Positions 5,601 through 6,548 of a stretch of DNA of 6,548 bases are shown here, one piece after another. Origin of the DNA: an uncultured bacterium (GTDB taxonomy: Bacteria > Bacillota > Clostridia > Lachnospirales > Lachnospiraceae); NCBI GenBank assembly GCA_937916345.1, contig CALFUE010000182.1, positions 1 to 6,548 of the forward strand, in the 5' to 3' direction. Made by a program: the position numbers and the translations under genes. The first letter of the stretch is position 1. Each line of letters starts with the position of its first letter. The notes beneath the pieces are model-generated. The model made no database searches. It was not told where the DNA came from and saw nothing but the letters and a program-made list of their open reading frames with translations.

Positions 5601-6548
5601 CTACGCCTCCCGATAAAACTCGAAATTCAGCTTCTCCTCAGGTATTATCAATCCTACATAGTCGCCTGTGTTCCACAGATAATCGTCATCTATGTAATAA
5701 TCCGTACCGCTCTCGCTCCTGACCACATAGCTGTAGTGGTCGCCCTTGTAGATGATTGATATAATGTGACCGGTGATATCCACACTGTCCGCGTCATCCG
5801 TCAGGTCGCCATCATGGGGATCGAAGTATGCCGATACCCGGATGCCCTCCATCTCTGACGGGATATCATCCCCAAATATCGCTGAGAGATCGGGTTGTAT
5901 GATATTATCCCGGAACTGCAGCGAACCGTCACTTCTCAAGACTCCTTTGAAATGATTCTTCTTTACATCGTAGGGAATCACATGAATTCCGTCCGGATCA
6001 ATATTGGCTCCCACCGACCGTCCTATTTCCGCCTTCATGGTGCTCTTTGCCACAAGCTCGTTCTTTCCTACCTGAACGGTTATCTCGTAAAATGTGCCCT
6101 TGAATATGCATGAGATCACCTCTCCGTTTATCATGCCCGATCCCTTGTCGCAAAGGATCACATCCTCCGGGCGCACAACGGCCTCTATCCTCATACCGCC
6201 CGGGTAATCGTCCACGCACTCAAAATCATGGTCGCAAAAATTCACGGTCCGCTCTCCGCTCATCCACCCGTTAAATATATTACTCTCTCCTATAAAGTCA
6301 GCGACAAAAGAATTTGCCGGCTCGTCATATATCTGCTGTGGCGTGCCCACCTGCTGGATCTTACCGTCAGAGATCACCACGATCTTGTCGCTCATGGTCA
6401 GAGCCTCCTCCTGATCGTGGGTTACAAAGATAAAAGTGATGCCCAGCTCCTTGTGCATCTCTTTGAGTTCCAGCTGCATCTCTTTTCGCATCTGATAATC
6501 CAGGGCAGAGAGTGGCTCATCCAGAAGGAGTATCTGAGGCTCGTTTAC
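5601..6548 (-). CDS. potA: Spermidine/putrescine ABC transporter ATP-binding protein PotA, C-terminal part (cut by right window edge)
   Basis: This is the ATPase subunit that powers polyamine import. The frame is open from the right edge for 315 codons, so the true start lies outside the window; the ATG at 6491 is internal, because Walker B lies upstream of it. Visible parts, numbered from the edge, are Walker B LLLDEP at 7-12, D-loop SALD at 14-17, the H-loop His at 44 in FVTHDQEEA, and GTPQQIYDEPANSFVADFIGESN at about 68-90, which is typical of PotA/MalK-type ATPases. Walker A and the LSGGQ signature are off the window. A TOBE-like segment at about 119-194 (RPED, then IFKGTFYEI) is followed by a second, similar one at about 235-311 (IIYKGDHYSYVV). 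The part after Walker B is about 100 residues longer than in E. coli PotA. It heads potBCD with a 6-nt gap. Confidence 0.95.
   Translation of the reverse strand, partial: VNEPQILLLDEPLSALDYQMRKEMQLELKEMHKELGITFIFVTHDQEEALTMSDKIVVISDGKIQQVGTPQQIYDEPANSFVADFIGESNIFNGWMSGERTVNFCDHDFECVDDYPGGMRIEAVVRPEDVILCDKGSGMINGEVISCIFKGTFYEITVQVGKNELVAKSTMKAEIGRSVGANIDPDGIHVIPYDVKKNHFKGVLRSDGSLQFRDNIIQPDLSAIFGDDIPSEMEGIRVSAYFDPHDGDLTDDADSVDITGHIISIIYKGDHYSYVVRSESGTDYYIDDDYLWNTGDYVGLIIPEEKLNFEFYREA

Noticed and set aside
5998..6219. A 73-codon minus-strand frame inside potA
   Set aside because: It is an Arg/Gly-rich alternative frame of the first TOBE region with no known motif. The potA frame is continuous here.
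1..6548. Mobile element, CRISPR array, tRNA or defence system
   Set aside because: Nearly all bases are covered by recognisable housekeeping or transport genes. I saw no direct repeat arrays, terminal inverted repeats, transposase or tRNA-like sequence.

Overview
The window reads as ordinary chromosome from a motile, Gram-positive-type anaerobe. The best guess is Bacillota, family Lachnospiraceae or close kin. The grounds are the style of the PotD lipoprotein and of the KARI, strong AAGGAGG-type ribosome binding sites, a full-consensus SigA promoter, a Cache-domain chemoreceptor and moderate GC content. Every supported gene lies on the minus strand, so transcription runs from the right edge to the left edge.

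Right part (6548 to 2650): a potABCD polyamine (spermidine/putrescine) ABC importer operon. The genes are the 3' two-thirds of the ATPase potA (cut by the window edge), the permeases potB and potC, and the lipoprotein potD. They are packed with 6-nt gaps or a 4-bp GTGA overlap, so they are surely co-transcribed from a promoter outside the window. PotD would capture the polyamine outside the cell, PotB and PotC form the channel, and PotA hydrolyses ATP. PotA carries an apparently duplicated TOBE module. PotD is about 100 residues longer than the Escherichia coli protein and differs at some ligand-contact positions.

Middle (2649 to 979): a 115-nt spacer holds a textbook promoter (TTGACA, 17 nt, TAGAAT) whose -35 box lies inside a perfect 13-bp palindrome. 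It drives ilvN (acetolactate synthase regulatory subunit) and ilvC (ketol-acid reductoisomerase), steps 1 and 2 of branched-chain amino acid synthesis. The catalytic subunit gene (ilvB) is not in the window. The predicted leader is only about 20-25 nt, so there is no room for an attenuator or T-box.

Left part (934 to 1): the first 311 codons of a methyl-accepting chemotaxis protein (TM, Cache sensor, TM, HAMP, start of signalling coiled coil), cut by the left edge. A sigma-28-like promoter candidate overlaps the 3' end of ilvC just upstream of it.

I saw no RNA genes, mobile elements, CRISPR arrays, tandem repeats or clear intrinsic terminators. No stretch above 300 bases lacks a gene. I find no sign of a new biological system; the points worth a second look are regulatory details and family-level variations in known proteins.
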